From: Istiophorus platypterus
Taxonomy: Eukaryota; Chordata; Actinopteri; Istiophoriformes; Istiophoridae
Reading direction: 5' to 3'
DNA: 64,000 nucleotides
Assembly: GCA_016859345.1 (NCBI GenBank)
Contig: CM029124.1
Location: 13,542,980 to 13,606,979, forward strand
Below the pieces are notes generated by a model. The model made no database searches. It was not told the DNA's origin and saw nothing but the letters and a program-made list of their open reading frames with translations. Positions 62,290 to 64,000 of the stretch are shown here, piece by piece (within the stretch, counting starts at the first letter, position 1; every line of letters starts with the position of its first letter). A program made the position numbers and the translations under genes.

Positions 62290-64000
62290 AGCACAGTATT
62301 ATACAAACACTTAAAAAACAATCAAAAGGAGAAAAAAAAACATTCACATCAGTCATTCATGCAGTCATATACAAAAATTCAAAAGACTTAAGAGTTTATT
62401 TTCTTGCATTGAGGCACAAAAAGTCTTGGAAGACCAGATCGAGTTTACATACCATTCCCTCTGCAGCAAATAAAAAAAAGGAGATAATACTATATACCCA
62501 ATGGTAAAAAATTCCCAAACAAGTGGGAAAAACCGTGACAAACAGACGACAAGTTTAATGATAGTGCACATTATTTATTCTAGATCCCCTTCCCCAAAAC
62601 AATTCTTTTTTCTCACACTGAGCTACCGTTCCCTAAGCATCAGGCAATCAACAAACAGAAAACAGCATCTCTCCAGCACAAACACAGCACATCAACACAT
62701 AGCTGAAGCCGCTTTTATCTCCAGTCAAAGCCATATAAAGAACGTAATCCCCTGTGTATGCCTGTCATCCACACATTTGCACGGAGATGTAATTATAGTG
62801 TTATTCTGTGTGTTTGTGTCTAATTAGTATTATTTACATTTTCCCTTGTTTCTCTCTCTCTTGTCCGTGTGCGCATGTGCATGTATCACCCAGCACACAT
62901 TTCAGCAGCTTTGTTTAAGGTTTGTGTATATCAGGATACCCGTCGTCAAGCATTAACACGAAAATGAAAGATGGAAAAAAGGAATTTAGTGACGGATGAG
63001 ACACGCCCCCTCTCCAATCCTACGCCAGGATTTCCTCAGCTCCCCTGTGGTGCAGGCACTACCACACCCTTCACTCCTCCCTCTTATGCATTGATACCTC
63101 CCGGGAAGATACACAAGGGAAAATCTCTCCTAACTGTCCCCTCAGCTGTCCAGGTAATACAGCACATTAGGCGTTAATGAAAGCAACACCCCTTAAAACT
63201 TGCCTATGTTGTTGCCGGCGTTTGTTTGTAGCAGCAACAAGGAACACAGTTATCAAAAACCACAAAATACCCCTTTGCCTCCACTGCCCCCACCCCCCAC
63301 CTTGAGCCCAAACCAGATGCTATTCCCTGGGGCCAGCTATCAGGCTAACTGCTCTGCCCTCCTCCAACTCCGCTCACCTATCCCTCTTTTTTTCCTCCAT
63401 CCTGCCATCCTTCCTTCCTCCTGCTCTCCCACTGCGAAAAGACACTAATTACAGACATGGATGAGTAGATTACAGATCTGAAGTGCAGTGGAAGTGGGAT
63501 GAGGAGAAGTCAGGGGTGGTGGGCTGGGGGCAACAGGTCGTTAACAGTGATGAATGCAACTCTATTTTCACTGTTATTGTTCACTGATGTTCTGCGCTGC
63601 GCCTCTCACCTCTGTACTGCCATTCTCATACCTTTCTGAGGGTGCCATCCATCACAGGCAGCTTTAGCTAACTCTAACTATCTCTAATCATCTCTAATCA
63701 TTCCAATTATCTCTCCTCTGCCCCTCATGCATCAGTGTCTCTGCTATCTCCCAGGCATAGGAAGAGACAGAGGAGCTGCGGTGTAGATAAATGGGTAGGC
63801 TTGCAAAACAGAAAAAAACAGTGAAATATACTTGCACTACCTCAGTTCTCTGTTTTGTATATATAACAAGACATAGTGTGCATTTTTAATCAACTTTGGT
63901 TCAAGCTTTTGGCAGAATATTTGCAAAAATTAAAAAAAAATATGAATTTGTTCTCTTTTTTTCTGATACAATGTTTTAGTAGAGCCAAGACAAAATTGTG

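Noticed and set aside
63195..63225. GTTGTTGCC, resembling the reverse complement of the LNGNN motif of the missing D1 LRR 1 exon
   Set aside because: The minus-strand frame reads NAGNNIGKF and then leaves LRR spacing, and there are no fitting splice sites.

Overview
The window is a stretch of a fish genome, most likely a percomorph teleost. It is filled by part of one gene, a slit1 orthologue read on the minus strand. Twenty-seven exons with GT-AG borders and matching phases run from 31479 down to 133. They join into 975 uninterrupted codons. The residues match vertebrate Slit1 better than Slit2 or Slit3. Several introns of only 83-125 bp, very dense CA/TG microsatellites and degenerate copies of a common teleost repeat support the fish assignment.

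Slit is a secreted axon-guidance ligand for Robo receptors. It has four leucine-rich-repeat (LRR) domains (D1-D4), then EGF repeats, a laminin-G domain, more EGFs and a cystine knot. The window encodes D1 from its fourth LRR onward (31479-28317), all of D2, the Robo-binding domain (24059-15027), a 24-nt micro-exon and linker (14063-14040), D3 (11085-9863), D4 (9090-1512) and EGF1 to most of EGF5 (1422-133). The signal peptide, the D1 N-cap and LRRs 1-3 lie beyond 64000. The known proteolytic cleavage region after EGF5, EGF6 onward, LamG and the cystine knot lie left of position 133.

From 31480 to 64000 I find no exon on either strand. It reads as one very large intron, corresponding to intron 4 if this fish gene has the usual vertebrate exon count. 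It carries microsatellites, GA-rich tracts, fragments of a non-autonomous teleost DNA repeat, and two local direct duplications of about 0.8 kb (42.58-44.23 kb and 46.12-47.76 kb). The duplicated copies differ mostly by scattered small indels.

I found no second gene, RNA gene, CRISPR array or novel multi-gene system. The most interesting signals concern splicing: a pentanucleotide repeat serving as the polypyrimidine tract of a D2 exon, CA tracts about ten bases behind three donors, and a frame-preserving micro-exon. The two odd duplications may be assembly artefacts. All coordinates and translations were worked out by eye without alignment tools.
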